Origin: Sideroxydans lithotrophicus ES-1
GTDB lineage: Bacteria; Pseudomonadota; Gammaproteobacteria; Burkholderiales; Gallionellaceae
Direction: 5' to 3'
Assembly: GCF_000025705.1 (NCBI RefSeq)
Contig: NC_013959.1
Span: forward strand, 2,860,001 to 2,924,000
DNA length: 64,000 nt
A program made the translations under genes and the position numbers. Shown here in pieces: positions 48,881 to 57,749 of the stretch. The notes beneath the pieces are model-generated. The model saw only the letters and a program-made list of their open reading frames with translations, ran no database searches and was not told where the DNA came from. Position 1 is the stretch's first letter. Every line of letters begins with the position of its first letter.

Positions 48881-50389
48881 TCAGAACCTGGCCAATTTGT
48901 ACTTTGCGAAGTTCAACAACATAGGTCGCATTTTGTCAGCCAGTAGAATTGTAGTTGCTAGTGACACCGCCCCCGCTATTACTAAAAAGAAGAATTCGGT
49001 CCAGCGGTCCAGCATCATCTCAGGCCTAAATTGTTTAGCTAGCAGCATGATGCCAGCCGCACCGATAGTTGGTAGTAGAACGTCTGCAAAATACCATCGC
49101 CATTTTTCGCGAGTGAAAATTCTGCGATGCATAATTTGCACCGCAATCAGAACATAGCCTGCGTTTAGAATCACCCATATCCAGGCTGCACCAATAACAC
49201 CGTAGCGAGGAACGGTCCAGAATATTGCTGGAACAAGAACTACAACCGCCACAATGTTTGTCTTAATACCAAGGCTAACCCAACCATATGCAAGCTGTAA
49301 TTGCACAGGCATGTGCATTAAACAATTCAAGAACACTCCGACTACAAATATTGACAGAATGGATCCTGTCTTTTCAGCAAGGTTGACATCGCCAGACCAC
49401 ATGAACAACACATCCTTGGAGAAGAAACACAGAAGCATTAGGGCAGGGACGATCAGTACCGTGACTAATTGTGATCCCTGATGGTAGAGGGCTGCAAGCG
49501 CGGCTTGGTCGTCCTTCGTCGAAAGTTCTACCATTCGCGGATAAAAAGCTGTTGTAATTGGACTGATGACAATATATAACACCCCTGCAACTGTCGAGGC
49601 CAATGTGTAGTAACCAAACAACTCAAGTGGAAGTAGTCGAGATAGCAACACCTTATCTATCTGAGTAAGAAGTATTGCAAGAAAAGTTACGAGCATCATC
49701 CCACTAGCAAATTTCCATACGTCTGCTATAGCAACGAACGTAAACTTTGGTGCAAAAGGTGGTTCTGGTAATGCTCGATGCACACCCGCTGCCAAGGTAA
49801 CTACAGATACCATTGAAATAGCCGCTTGCCAAAGAAAAAAAGCCTGTACTGTGGGTGATAACCAGGCCAATACAACGACTGCACCTACATTGCGTAGTGT
49901 AGCGATAGCTGCATTTACAACGTTGTACCAGACTTGCTTTTGCAATCCGATTAAGGAGCTGCGGTAAATGCTTTCTATAAAACGTAGCGCAACAACTATT
50001 CCCATGACTGCAAGGGCTTGCCCAACCACTGAAATAGGCAGCTTTTCTGCCTTAAGCCAATCTGTTGCCAAGTAGCTAGATGCGATCCAAGTAGAAATCA
50101 CTATAACTGCTGCGATACAAATAGTGATAATTTCCAGTGACCGCAATAGATTATTTATCGACTGAGGGCTGTGCGCACCCGCTGTAAACCGGGCCATTTC
50201 ACGATTAAGCGTTGGTGTCATGCCCATATCGAGCAGAGTCAACCAAGCTTGCATCACAGCAAAAAGCCCTATTAGGCCGTAGGACTCCATTCCAAGATAC
50301 CGAATGTATAAGGGAATAAAGGCCAGCCCCATAACTGCGGACCAGCCTTGGCCGAAATAGTTGGCAATAATGTTGCGCTTCAGCGCCAT
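48881..50389 (-). CDS. wzx: Wzx-type polysaccharide flippase
   Basis: 502 residues, about 12-14 membrane helices, starting MALKRNIIANYFGQGWSAVM. The PST/MATE-like fold (LYIRYLGMESYGLIGLFAVM, and FGYYTLASTVAGVLYIVISP) fits a lipid-linked oligosaccharide flippase. It moves undecaprenyl-linked repeat units across the inner membrane. Its presence implies a Wzx/Wzy-type pathway; the polymerase may be the WaaL/Wzy-like gene at 31386. Low GC relative to the housekeeping part. Confidence 0.9.
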   Translation of the reverse strand: MALKRNIIANYFGQGWSAVMGLAFIPLYIRYLGMESYGLIGLFAVMQAWLTLLDMGMTPTLNREMARFTAGAHSPQSINNLLRSLEIITICIAAVIVISTWIASSYLATDWLKAEKLPISVVGQALAVMGIVVALRFIESIYRSSLIGLQKQVWYNVVNAAIATLRNVGAVVVLAWLSPTVQAFFLWQAAISMVSVVTLAAGVHRALPEPPFAPKFTFVAIADVWKFASGMMLVTFLAILLTQIDKVLLSRLLPLELFGYYTLASTVAGVLYIVISPITTAFYPRMVELSTKDDQAALAALYHQGSQLVTVLIVPALMLLCFFSKDVLFMWSGDVNLAEKTGSILSIFVVGVFLNCLMHMPVQLQLAYGWVSLGIKTNIVAVVVLVPAIFWTVPRYGVIGAAWIWVILNAGYVLIAVQIMHRRIFTREKWRWYFADVLLPTIGAAGIMLLAKQFRPEMMLDRWTEFFFLVIAGAVSLATTILLADKMRPMLLNFAKYKLARF

Positions 50390-50413
50390 ATTGTTTGCAC
50401 GCAACAATCTAAT

Positions 50414-51160
50414 TTACTTAACACGCTTCAAATAGCCATCCGGTGCAACCGTAATCATTATCTTATTTTGGATTGCCAAATCAATCTCAAACTCCGAGTG
50501 GCTCTTTAAATATTCCCACACGGATGTTTTCGGATTATTACCCTTACCCCATGGACGGTCCGGGAACATCTCATTGGGCATGTCTTCAATGACGGTATCC
50601 ATGACAACGCAATAACTTCCAACAGTCGTCAACGGCGCGTACGCCTCCAATTCGGCCAAAACATGTTCATGGGTGTGATTGGAATCAAGACATACGAGTA
50701 CGCGCTTTTTTCCTTTGGCCTTTTCGTTGACCCTCGCAATTATTTCCGGGGCGATGCTCGATCCCTGGATCATGCTGATACGTTTGTACATCGGGTGTTC
50801 TTCGATTGCTTTGCGATTGTGCGGGCGGATATCGATGTCAACCCCCAGAACCTCGCCTTCAACTCCCGTGCAGGATGCGATCAGCTCGAGCATCGACGCG
50901 GAAAATATCAGCGAGCCTCCGTGTGCAATCCCAGTTTCAATGATCAGATCGGGTTTGACTTCCCAAATTATCTGCTGCATTGCCAGAATATCTTGAGGAT
51001 ATTGGATTATTGGGCGGCCCATCCATTCGAAGTGGTAGGAGTATTTTCCGCTGTTCGCAGTGTCCATCCATGAGCGTGTTAATTTTTGCAATTGTACGTT
51101 ATCGCCCTGGGCCTTGATTTCGTTCGTGCATTCTTGTTTGAATTGCTCAGCTGGATTCAT
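50414..51160 (-). CDS. CmcI-family (cephalosporin hydroxylase-like) SAM-dependent enzyme
   Basis: 248 residues. WMGRPIIQYPQDILAMQQII, DLIIETGIAHGGSLIF and CLDSNHTHEHVLAELEAY are the CmcI signature. Despite the name from cephamycin biosynthesis, members in polysaccharide loci are probably sugar O-methyltransferases. ATG at 51160 with AAGGAA seven bases upstream; a TTG six bases earlier is less likely. The role here is inferred. Confidence 0.85.
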   Translation of the reverse strand: MNPAEQFKQECTNEIKAQGDNVQLQKLTRSWMDTANSGKYSYHFEWMGRPIIQYPQDILAMQQIIWEVKPDLIIETGIAHGGSLIFSASMLELIASCTGVEGEVLGVDIDIRPHNRKAIEEHPMYKRISMIQGSSIAPEIIARVNEKAKGKKRVLVCLDSNHTHEHVLAELEAYAPLTTVGSYCVVMDTVIEDMPNEMFPDRPWGKGNNPKTSVWEYLKSHSEFEIDLAIQNKIMITVAPDGYLKRVK

Positions 51161-51190
51161 TTTCAATTCCTTAATGGTTATTAATTTGTT

Positions 51191-51847
51191 TTACAAAATC
51201 GTCTTGACTATCTTTGCGGGATTCCCAAAAGCCACTACGCGGTCGGGAATGTCTCGCGTAACTACGGAACCTGCCCCAACAATTACATTGGCACCAATTC
51301 TTATTCTTGGCAGAACCACGCTTCCGGCACCGATCAGTGTGTTCTCGCCGACCTGCACGCACCCGCACAACGTAGCCCCGGGTGCGATATGAACTCCTGC
51401 GCCAAGTATGCATTCGTGATCCACACTGGCTTTCGTGTTGATGATACAAGCTTCACCAAGCTCTGCCATCGGAGATATAACGGATCCTGCAAGGACGTGG
51501 CAGTTCTCACCAACGCGGGCAGAAGTTGAGACAATGGCATTTTCGTGAACTAACGTTGGGGTTCTGAATCCTGATTTGCGAAATAGCTCAAGAAAGTTTC
51601 GTCTATCACTCCCGCTTGCCCCACCAATCGCGGCGATCGCGTTTATGTCCTTTCTTCCTTTGAGTTTCTGGCTCCAGGCTTCATATGCCTCGAGCCCGAT
51701 GTGAATTTCAATGCCCATCAAACTGGAGTTCGCGTCGGGAGAGTTGTCAAATAGAGCAATCACTTCGCCGCCCTGCGCCCGTACAATCTCTTCAAGCACT
51801 AGAGCATGTCCCTTGGCACCCCAAATGATGTATTTCTTCGGCGCCAT
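51191..51847 (-). CDS. NeuD/PglD-family sugar N/O-acyltransferase
   Basis: 218 residues: a small N-terminal nucleotide-sugar-binding domain (YIIWGAKGHALVLEEI) and a left-handed beta-helix of hexapeptide repeats. The catalytic His is in SVDHECILGAG; the C-terminal VVAFGNPAKIVK is typical. PglD and PerB acylate a 4-amino sugar nucleotide. The gene follows an aminotransferase with a one-base overlap (TAATG), which fits a role in N-acylating the aminotransferase product. Confidence 0.9.
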   Translation of the reverse strand: MAPKKYIIWGAKGHALVLEEIVRAQGGEVIALFDNSPDANSSLMGIEIHIGLEAYEAWSQKLKGRKDINAIAAIGGASGSDRRNFLELFRKSGFRTPTLVHENAIVSTSARVGENCHVLAGSVISPMAELGEACIINTKASVDHECILGAGVHIAPGATLCGCVQVGENTLIGAGSVVLPRIRIGANVIVGAGSVVTRDIPDRVVAFGNPAKIVKTIL

Positions 51848-52956
51848 TATTTCGTGTATATGGACTTAACCGCGTCGACCACCCGGTCCTGATCGGCCTT
51901 CGACAAGTCATGGTAGCTGGGCAAGTTAATTGCCCTGCCGGGGATGTCGTAGCTGTTTTTGTTCTCAGGTTGCGGCTGAAACATCGGCAAGGAGCTTAGC
52001 GGGTGAAAAAAGACTCGCCCATCAATGTTTTCCGCCTTGAATTTTTCCAACAGTCGCTCACGCGTAACCCCAGTTTCATGCGCAAACACCGCGGTCGGCA
52101 TCCAATAGCCATTGGTAGTACCCTCATTTTCGGGATTCATGCTGACCCCATACATGCCGCTCAGCTGCTCCTGATAATAGGAAAATATTTCTCTCTTCCG
52201 GCCCACCAACTCCACGATTCGGTCCATTTGGCCGCAGCCAATTGCAGCCTGTATGTTGGACATCTTGTATTTGAACCCAACTATGTCCGGCCAGAATTGT
52301 TTGGTTTGTCCGACCGCACGCCCATGGTTGCTCAAGGTCAGCACTTTTTCATATAAGGCGCGGTCTTGTGTGATGAACATACCGCCTTCACCCGTTGTCA
52401 GAGTCTTCGTACCGTGAAAAGAAAATGCACCAAATGCGCCAAGCGTCCCGGCGTGATGCCCCTTCCAGTATGAACCTATGGCTTCTGCTGAATCTTCTAC
52501 GACCGGAATGCCATGCATTGCGCCTATTTCAAGCAGTCGATCCATTTCGCAAAGATTGCCGTACAAGTGAACAGCAATAATCGCTTTTGTCTTTGGAGTG
52601 ATCGCCGCCTCAATCCGGGCGGGATCGACGCACCATGTATCAGGCAGAACATCTACAAATACCGGCTTCGCTCCCAAATACGTTATGGGTGCTGCCGAAG
52701 CGATCCAGTTCGTATCGGCAAGTATGACCTCGTCGTCGTGGCCTACGCCCAATGCGGCCAGGCCCATGTGCAGAGCACCGGTACAACTGGATGTTGCTAT
52801 TGCATAGTGTGATCCGGTGAATTCACGAAACTTCTTTTCAAATTGGGTTATGTATTCATAGCAACGTTCACCCCAGCCATTTGTGGCTGCGTCAGTAGCA
52901 TATTCAACTTCCTTTTCAGTGATCGATGGTTTCGTATAGAAGATGCGCGGTTTCAT
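51847..52956 (-). CDS. DegT/DnrJ/EryC1 family nucleotide-sugar aminotransferase
   Basis: 369-residue PLP enzyme. FSFHGTKTLTTGEGGMF holds the PLP Lys, ATSSCTGALHMGLAALGV the phosphate-binding turn, and VEDSAEAIGSYWKG the cofactor Asp. Relatives (perosamine synthase, PglE) transaminate a 4-keto-6-deoxy sugar. Its ATG overlaps the stop of a C-methyltransferase, so it probably acts on a CDP-sugar from rfbF/rfbG; GDP-4-keto-6-deoxymannose (giving perosamine) is the alternative. The start at 52956 gives the standard MKPRIFYTKP N-terminus. Confidence 0.92.
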   Translation of the reverse strand: MKPRIFYTKPSITEKEVEYATDAATNGWGERCYEYITQFEKKFREFTGSHYAIATSSCTGALHMGLAALGVGHDDEVILADTNWIASAAPITYLGAKPVFVDVLPDTWCVDPARIEAAITPKTKAIIAVHLYGNLCEMDRLLEIGAMHGIPVVEDSAEAIGSYWKGHHAGTLGAFGAFSFHGTKTLTTGEGGMFITQDRALYEKVLTLSNHGRAVGQTKQFWPDIVGFKYKMSNIQAAIGCGQMDRIVELVGRKREIFSYYQEQLSGMYGVSMNPENEGTTNGYWMPTAVFAHETGVTRERLLEKFKAENIDGRVFFHPLSSLPMFQPQPENKNSYDIPGRAINLPSYHDLSKADQDRVVDAVKSIYTK

Positions 52957-54179
52957 TTGATCTCCAAAGCAGGCACTGAAGTTACAAACTGGCCACCCCA
53001 TTCACGAATGTAGTTCAGTTGATGAGACACTTCTGTGCGCAGATTCCATGGCAGGATAAGTACAAAATCCGGTTTGGTTTGCTTGATACGTTCTTCACTG
53101 ACAATCGGAATGCGACAACCGGGCAGGAACTTGTCCTGTTTGGCAGGATTGCGGTCCACCACATAGGGCAGCATATCAGGACGGACTCCAGCGTAATTCA
53201 ATAAGGTGTTTCCTTTCGCTGCCGCACCATAGCCGGCCACTGTTTTGCCGGCACGCTGGGCTTCGATCAAGAAAACCAATAGGTCGTTTTTGACTTTATC
53301 TGCTTTGGCCTGGAAACCCGCATAAAACGCCTTGCTGTTTATGCCTGCCCCGGTTTCATGTTGCAGCAATTTCACTACGTTTTGGCTTGTCTGACGGGTA
53401 CCGGAGTCTTTTCGTTGAGCATAGACGCGCAAACTTCCGCCATGGGTGGGCAATTCTTCTACATCGAACACAATCAATCCGTTCGCTTCAAAAATCGTTT
53501 TGACTGCGGTGAGGGAAAGGTAGGAGTAATGCTCGTGATAGATGGTATCGAACTGGTTTTGCTCGATCAGGTTCAACAAATGGGGAAATTCGAAAGTCGC
53601 CACGCCCGCGGATTTAAGCAATACGGCAAAACCGGACACAAAGTCGTTGATGTCAGGCACATGTGCCAACACGTTATTGGCGGCTGTAAGGTCGGCCTGT
53701 TTGCCTTGTGCAACCAACTGTTGAGCCAGTTTTACGCCGAAGAATTCTTCGACGATTTCGATGCCTTTGGCGCGCGCTGCATCTGCGGTGCTCGTCGTTG
53801 GTTCGATACCCAGGCAGGGGATTCCGCGTGCTTTCGCGTATTGCAGCAGGTAGCCGTCATTGGCGGCAACTTCGACGATATGCGACGTTGCATCCAGCGC
53901 AAAGCGCTGCGCCATATCCGCCACATATTGTTCCGCATGCTTCAGCCAGGTAGTCGAGAAAGAGCTGAAATATGCGTAATCGGCGGAGAATAATTCGTCT
54001 GCACCCGCGTAGTCCTCGGTTTGTACCAGCCAGCATTGGGTGCATACCAGCACGCGCAGCGGAAAGTATTTTTCGGGCGCATGTAATGTTTGCCGGGTGA
54101 GATAGGCGTTGGACGGTGGAGCCGAGCCCAAGTCGACCAGTGGCAAAGCTAGTTCTGTGTGGCAATGACGGCACTTCAT
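52953..54179 (-). CDS. Sugar C-methyltransferase (TylCIII/NovU-like)
   Basis: 408 residues. An N-terminal zinc-binding domain (CRHCHTEL ... CTQCWLVQ) is followed by a SAM domain (HIVEVAANDGYLLQYAKARG), YHEHYSYLSLTAV and a C-terminal C-methyltransferase domain (VAGYGAAAKGNTLLNYAG). This is the three-part layout of TDP-sugar 3-C-methyltransferases such as TylC3 and NovU. It lies among CDP-glucose genes, so the substrate is probably a CDP-4-keto-6-deoxyhexose. The start overlaps the epimerase stop by four bases. Confidence 0.9.
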   Translation of the reverse strand: MKCRHCHTELALPLVDLGSAPPSNAYLTRQTLHAPEKYFPLRVLVCTQCWLVQTEDYAGADELFSADYAYFSSFSTTWLKHAEQYVADMAQRFALDATSHIVEVAANDGYLLQYAKARGIPCLGIEPTTSTADAARAKGIEIVEEFFGVKLAQQLVAQGKQADLTAANNVLAHVPDINDFVSGFAVLLKSAGVATFEFPHLLNLIEQNQFDTIYHEHYSYLSLTAVKTIFEANGLIVFDVEELPTHGGSLRVYAQRKDSGTRQTSQNVVKLLQHETGAGINSKAFYAGFQAKADKVKNDLLVFLIEAQRAGKTVAGYGAAAKGNTLLNYAGVRPDMLPYVVDRNPAKQDKFLPGCRIPIVSEERIKQTKPDFVLILPWNLRTEVSHQLNYIREWGGQFVTSVPALEIK

Positions 54180-54736
54180 AAGGATATTCCCTGAAAATCT
54201 TGTTCAATCAATTTGTGGTTCATATCTCTGTCTGAGATTTCTGTAGTTGCCAAAGGCCAGACGATGCCCAATTTTGGATCAGCAAAATTCAACGCTCCCT
54301 CCGCTTCCGGGTGATAGCTTTCTGTATGCAGATAGATCAATTCACAGTCTTCAGTCAGTGTTTGAAACCCATGCGCAAACCCTTCCGGAATGAGCAGACT
54401 TTGGCGATTTTGCGCCGAAAGTATTGCCCCATGCCAATGCAAAAAGGTGGGCGAATTGCTACGCAGATCGACTGCAACATCAAATATTTCTCCGTGCAAA
54501 CAACTCACCAACTTGGCTTCAACGTAGGGGGGATATTGGAAGTGCATTCCTCGAACGGCGCCTTTTTTTCGGGTCAATGTTTGATTGATCTGCTTAATGG
54601 CCTTGGTCAGGCCAGCCTCTCGAAATTCATCGGCGCAGTAAAAACGCGATAGAAAACCACGTTGGTCTTCGATTGCTTTGCGCTGAACTAAGGTTAATCC
54701 TGACAAAGGAGTGGAGACGAAATCGAATCGGGCCAT
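54176..54736 (-). CDS. dTDP-4-dehydrorhamnose 3,5-epimerase-like (RmlC family)
   Basis: 186-residue cupin of the RmlC family. KAIEDQRGFLSRFYCADEF, INQTLTRKKGAVRGMHFQYP (catalytic His region) and LLIPEGFAHGFQTL are diagnostic. It is surrounded by rfbG and the C-methyltransferase, so it likely epimerises C3 and/or C5 of a CDP-4-keto sugar rather than dTDP-rhamnose; no rmlA, rmlB or rmlD lies in the window. Overlaps its downstream neighbour by four bases. Confidence 0.9.
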   Translation of the reverse strand: MARFDFVSTPLSGLTLVQRKAIEDQRGFLSRFYCADEFREAGLTKAIKQINQTLTRKKGAVRGMHFQYPPYVEAKLVSCLHGEIFDVAVDLRSNSPTFLHWHGAILSAQNRQSLLIPEGFAHGFQTLTEDCELIYLHTESYHPEAEGALNFADPKLGIVWPLATTEISDRDMNHKLIEQDFQGISL

Positions 54737-54738
54737 GC

Positions 54739-55803
54739 TTATTCGGCTCCCCTGCCACGCTGGTATTGGGCGATTTGATCAAGGGTTATGGAGCGCATGT
54801 CATCCTGCATTTGCCATGCCTTATGCCACTCCAGCGTTTTCTGCAGTGCGGTTTGTAAATGCCAGCGTGGTTCCCAACTCAGTCTATTTTTTGCTTTGCT
54901 GCTGTCCAATTTGAGGTAGTGCGCTTCATGCGGTTGCGGTGTTTCATCGCATTTCCATTTCACGTCACTTCGCATTTCAGCCAAACGCTCAACTATCCAA
55001 CGTACTGGACGAGCATCTTCATCGTCAGGTCCGAAATTCCAGGCTTCCGCAAAACCCAAGCCATCAACATAAAGTTGCTCCGCCAGCATCAAATAACCTG
55101 ATAAAGGCTCCAGCACATGTTGCCAAGGTCTGGTAGATTGGGGCGAGCGTATATTCAATGTTTCATTCGCGTCCAGCGCCCGCAAAAAATCCGGGATCAG
55201 TCGATCTGCTGCCCAGTCTCCTCCGCCGATCACGTTTCCAGCTCTTGCGCTTGCCAGTGCGATGCCGGCTGGCTCCAGAAATGATTGCCGATAGGCAGAC
55301 GTAACCAATTCTGCACAACCTTTGCTGCTTGAGTATGGATCGAAGCCGCCCATCGCTTCGTTTTCACGGTATCCCCATACCCATTCCTTGTTCTCATAGC
55401 ATTTGTCAGTGGTGACATTCACCACTGCTTTCACGCCGGGTGTGCCACGAACGGCTTCGAGCAAATGTACTGTTCCCATCACATTGACAGCATAGGTTTC
55501 GGCTGGTTGTGCATACGAGTAACGTACCAGTGGCTGTGCGGCAAGATGAAAAACTATTTCGGGTTTAGCTACCTGCATTGCCTGGCTCAGCTTTTCCGCT
55601 TCCCGAATGTCGGCGATGGTGCTACTTGCCATGCCTTTGCACACATCCGCCGCCTCAAACAGGTTGATCTTTGTAGGCGGGTTTAGAGCGTATCCATGCA
55701 CCACTGCACCCATGGATTGAAGCCACAGCGATAGCCATCCGCCTTTAAAGCCGGTATGTCCAGTCAGAAAAACGCGTTTGCCGCGCCAGAATTCCGGGCT
55801 CAC
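54739..55803 (-). CDS. rfbG: CDP-glucose 4,6-dehydratase
   Basis: Turns CDP-glucose into CDP-4-keto-6-deoxyglucose. [53 protein letters not shown] (active-site YxxxK) and [14 protein letters not shown] match RfbG closely. The start is taken as GTG at 55803, which overlaps the rfbF TGA (GTGA) and gives the family N-terminus; an ATG at 55839 would overlap rfbF by 40 bases. That gives 354 residues, normal for RfbG. Confidence 0.93.
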   Translation of the reverse strand: MSPEFWRGKRVFLTGHTGFKGGWLSLWLQSMGAVVHGYALNPPTKINLFEAADVCKGMASSTIADIREAEKLSQAMQVAKPEIVFHLAAQPLVRYSYAQPAETYAVNVMGTVHLLEAVRGTPGVKAVVNVTTDKCYENKEWVWGYRENEAMGGFDPYSSSKGCAELVTSAYRQSFLEPAGIALASARAGNVIGGGDWAADRLIPDFLRALDANETLNIRSPQSTRPWQHVLEPLSGYLMLAEQLYVDGLGFAEAWNFGPDDEDARPVRWIVERLAEMRSDVKWKCDETPQPHEAHYLKLDSSKAKNRLSWEPRWHLQTALQKTLEWHKAWQMQDDMRSITLDQIAQYQRGRGAE

Positions 55804-56573
55804 TTCCACACCTTCCACGGCGCTTTTCCGCTTTGCCAAAGTTCTTCCAAATGATTCTTGTCGCGAAGTGTGTCCATCGGCTGCCAGAATCCACTGTGTT
55901 CGTAAGCCATCAGTTCACCCTGCGCGGCCAATTGGCTGAGAGGCTTACCTTCCCATGATGAACTGTCATCTTCGATCAGCTGTATGCAACTTGGCGATAA
56001 AACAAAGAATCCACCGTTGATCCAACCGCCGTCGCCTTGAGGCTTTTCAATGAAACCACGCACTGACTTCCCATCCATATTTAGCGCGCCATAGCGCCCT
56101 GGCGGTTGAACGGCGGTAACCGTCGCCTTTTTCCCATGCCGTCTGTGAAATTCGATCTGTGCCCCGATATCGACATTGGATACGCCGTCGCCATACGTGA
56201 AGCAGAACTCAGGCTCGTTTTTTACATAGTCAGCTACACGCTTCAGGCGCCCCCCGGTCAGCGTGTCTTCACCAGTATCTACTAGCGTCACCTTCCATGG
56301 CTCTGCATTGTGTTGATGAACTTCCATTTTATTGTTTTGCATGTCAAAGGTTACATCGGACATGTGCAAGAAATAGTTGGCGAAATATTCCTTGATGACG
56401 TAGCCCTTATATCCGCAGCAAACCACGAAGTCGTTAATTCCGTGAGCTGAGTAAACCTTCATGATGTGCCAGAGAATCGGGCGTCCGCCGATCTCGATCA
56501 TCGGCTTCGGACGCGTCGATGTCTCTTCGCTGATTCGTGTTCCAAGACCACCTGCAAGAATGACTGCTTTCAT
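55800..56573 (-). CDS. rfbF: Glucose-1-phosphate cytidylyltransferase
   Basis: Makes CDP-glucose from CTP and glucose 1-phosphate. 257 residues, the RfbF length. [20 protein letters not shown] is the nucleotide-binding loop, [19 protein letters not shown] follows, with [13 protein letters not shown] for metal binding and [17 protein letters not shown] at the end. It starts the CDP-sugar segment (rfbF, rfbG, RmlC-like, C-methyltransferase, aminotransferase, acyltransferase). Confidence 0.95.
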   Translation of the reverse strand: MKAVILAGGLGTRISEETSTRPKPMIEIGGRPILWHIMKVYSAHGINDFVVCCGYKGYVIKEYFANYFLHMSDVTFDMQNNKMEVHQHNAEPWKVTLVDTGEDTLTGGRLKRVADYVKNEPEFCFTYGDGVSNVDIGAQIEFHRRHGKKATVTAVQPPGRYGALNMDGKSVRGFIEKPQGDGGWINGGFFVLSPSCIQLIEDDSSSWEGKPLSQLAAQGELMAYEHSGFWQPMDTLRDKNHLEELWQSGKAPWKVWK

Positions 56574-56582
56574 CGTTTCTCC

Positions 56583-57749
56583 CTACAACTTGGCAAGTGC
56601 TTCAAACGCTTCAGGAATTGGGTAATGGTGATTGCCGACGAACAAACCGTTCCGGTCGATGTGATCGGCATTCTTCAATGTACCGTGCACTTCAGAATCA
56701 AAGTATTTCACCACTTCATTCTTGGCAAAATTGCCTGCAACGATCGGTCGACATTCAAAGCCCAGTTCATTCAATCTCACTACCAGCGCTTTACGCGTGA
56801 GCTTGCTACCGGGACGAATCACCAGGCTGAAACCGAACCAGCTGCTCTCACCGATCTCCTGCTGGATGATGACGTCAGGATGACTTGCCAACGCCGCTTG
56901 TAGCAGTTTTCCGTTCTTGCGGCGTTCTTCCACCATCTTGGGCAGTCGTTTGACTTGTTCGATGCCCAGAGCACCTTCCATTTCGAGGGGGCGGACGTTG
57001 TAGCCCGGCAGCACAAAGCGGAACGACTCCTCGAACGGATCATCGCTTTTTTCACCGCACACCAGGTTTTGCTTGGGTAGATTGCGTGTCCAGCCATGGG
57101 CCCGAAGAGATAATAGTATTTGATAGAGCTCTTCATCGTCCGTAACGATCATTCCGCCTTCCATGGTGGAGATGTGGTGGCTAAAGAAAGAACTGAACGT
57201 GCCCATTACGCCGAAGGTTCCTGCTTGTTTGTCCTGGAATTTTGCACCCATTGACTCGCAATTATCTTCGATCAACACGATTTCGCGTTTGCCGATGATC
57301 TGCCGAATGCGCCCGAAATCGTTCGGGTTTCCCAGCAGATTGACCGCCATGATGGCGCGAGTCTTGTTTGTAACGGCTTGTTCCAGTTGCTCGAGATCGT
57401 AGTTGAGTGTTTGCAAGTCGATATCGACGAATTTGATCTTCAATCCGTATTGATACAGCGGGTAGTACGTCGTGCTCCACGACACGGCCGGCACGATGAC
57501 CTCATCGCCCCGCTTCAGTTTCAATTTGGAATTCTTGGTATAGAACAACGCAGCAACCATAAGCAGATTCGCGGAAGAGCCTGAGTTCACCATCACACAG
57601 TGTTTGCTGCCGACGTACTTGGCAAAATCACCCTCAAAGGCTTGCACGTTTGCGCCCATAGTGTACATGCCGGAGGCGATGACGCGTTGCATCGCATCTT
57701 GCTCTTCCTGCCCCCAGGAGGCAGTGGCTAAGGGAAACTTGAAACTCAT
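56583..57749 (-). CDS. colD: ColD-type GDP-4-keto-6-deoxymannose 3-dehydratase
   Basis: 388-residue PLP enzyme. At the place of the usual PLP-Lys it has His (SSFFSHHISTMEGGM), the feature that separates ColD and RfbH 3-dehydratases from aminotransferases. Length (388, as ColD; RfbH is about 437 with an iron-sulfur partner) and stretches such as AHGWTRNLPKQN and FVLPGYNVRPLEM point to ColD, which removes the C3 hydroxyl using glutamate in GDP-colitose synthesis. The adjacent gmd supplies the substrate. RfbH cannot be fully excluded because rfbF/rfbG are adjacent too. Confidence 0.85.
   Translation of the reverse strand: MSFKFPLATASWGQEEQDAMQRVIASGMYTMGANVQAFEGDFAKYVGSKHCVMVNSGSSANLLMVAALFYTKNSKLKLKRGDEVIVPAVSWSTTYYPLYQYGLKIKFVDIDLQTLNYDLEQLEQAVTNKTRAIMAVNLLGNPNDFGRIRQIIGKREIVLIEDNCESMGAKFQDKQAGTFGVMGTFSSFFSHHISTMEGGMIVTDDEELYQILLSLRAHGWTRNLPKQNLVCGEKSDDPFEESFRFVLPGYNVRPLEMEGALGIEQVKRLPKMVEERRKNGKLLQAALASHPDVIIQQEIGESSWFGFSLVIRPGSKLTRKALVVRLNELGFECRPIVAGNFAKNEVVKYFDSEVHGTLKNADHIDRNGLFVGNHHYPIPEAFEALAKL

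Noticed and set aside
51847-52956. Perosamine synthase acting on the gmd product
   Set aside because: Not ruled out, but the gene overlaps and follows the CDP-glucose and C-methyltransferase genes, so a CDP-sugar substrate fits better.
54176-54736. dTDP-rhamnose synthesis (rmlC)
   Set aside because: No rmlA, rmlB or rmlD genes are in the window and the gene is embedded among rfbF/rfbG, so a CDP-sugar epimerase is more likely.
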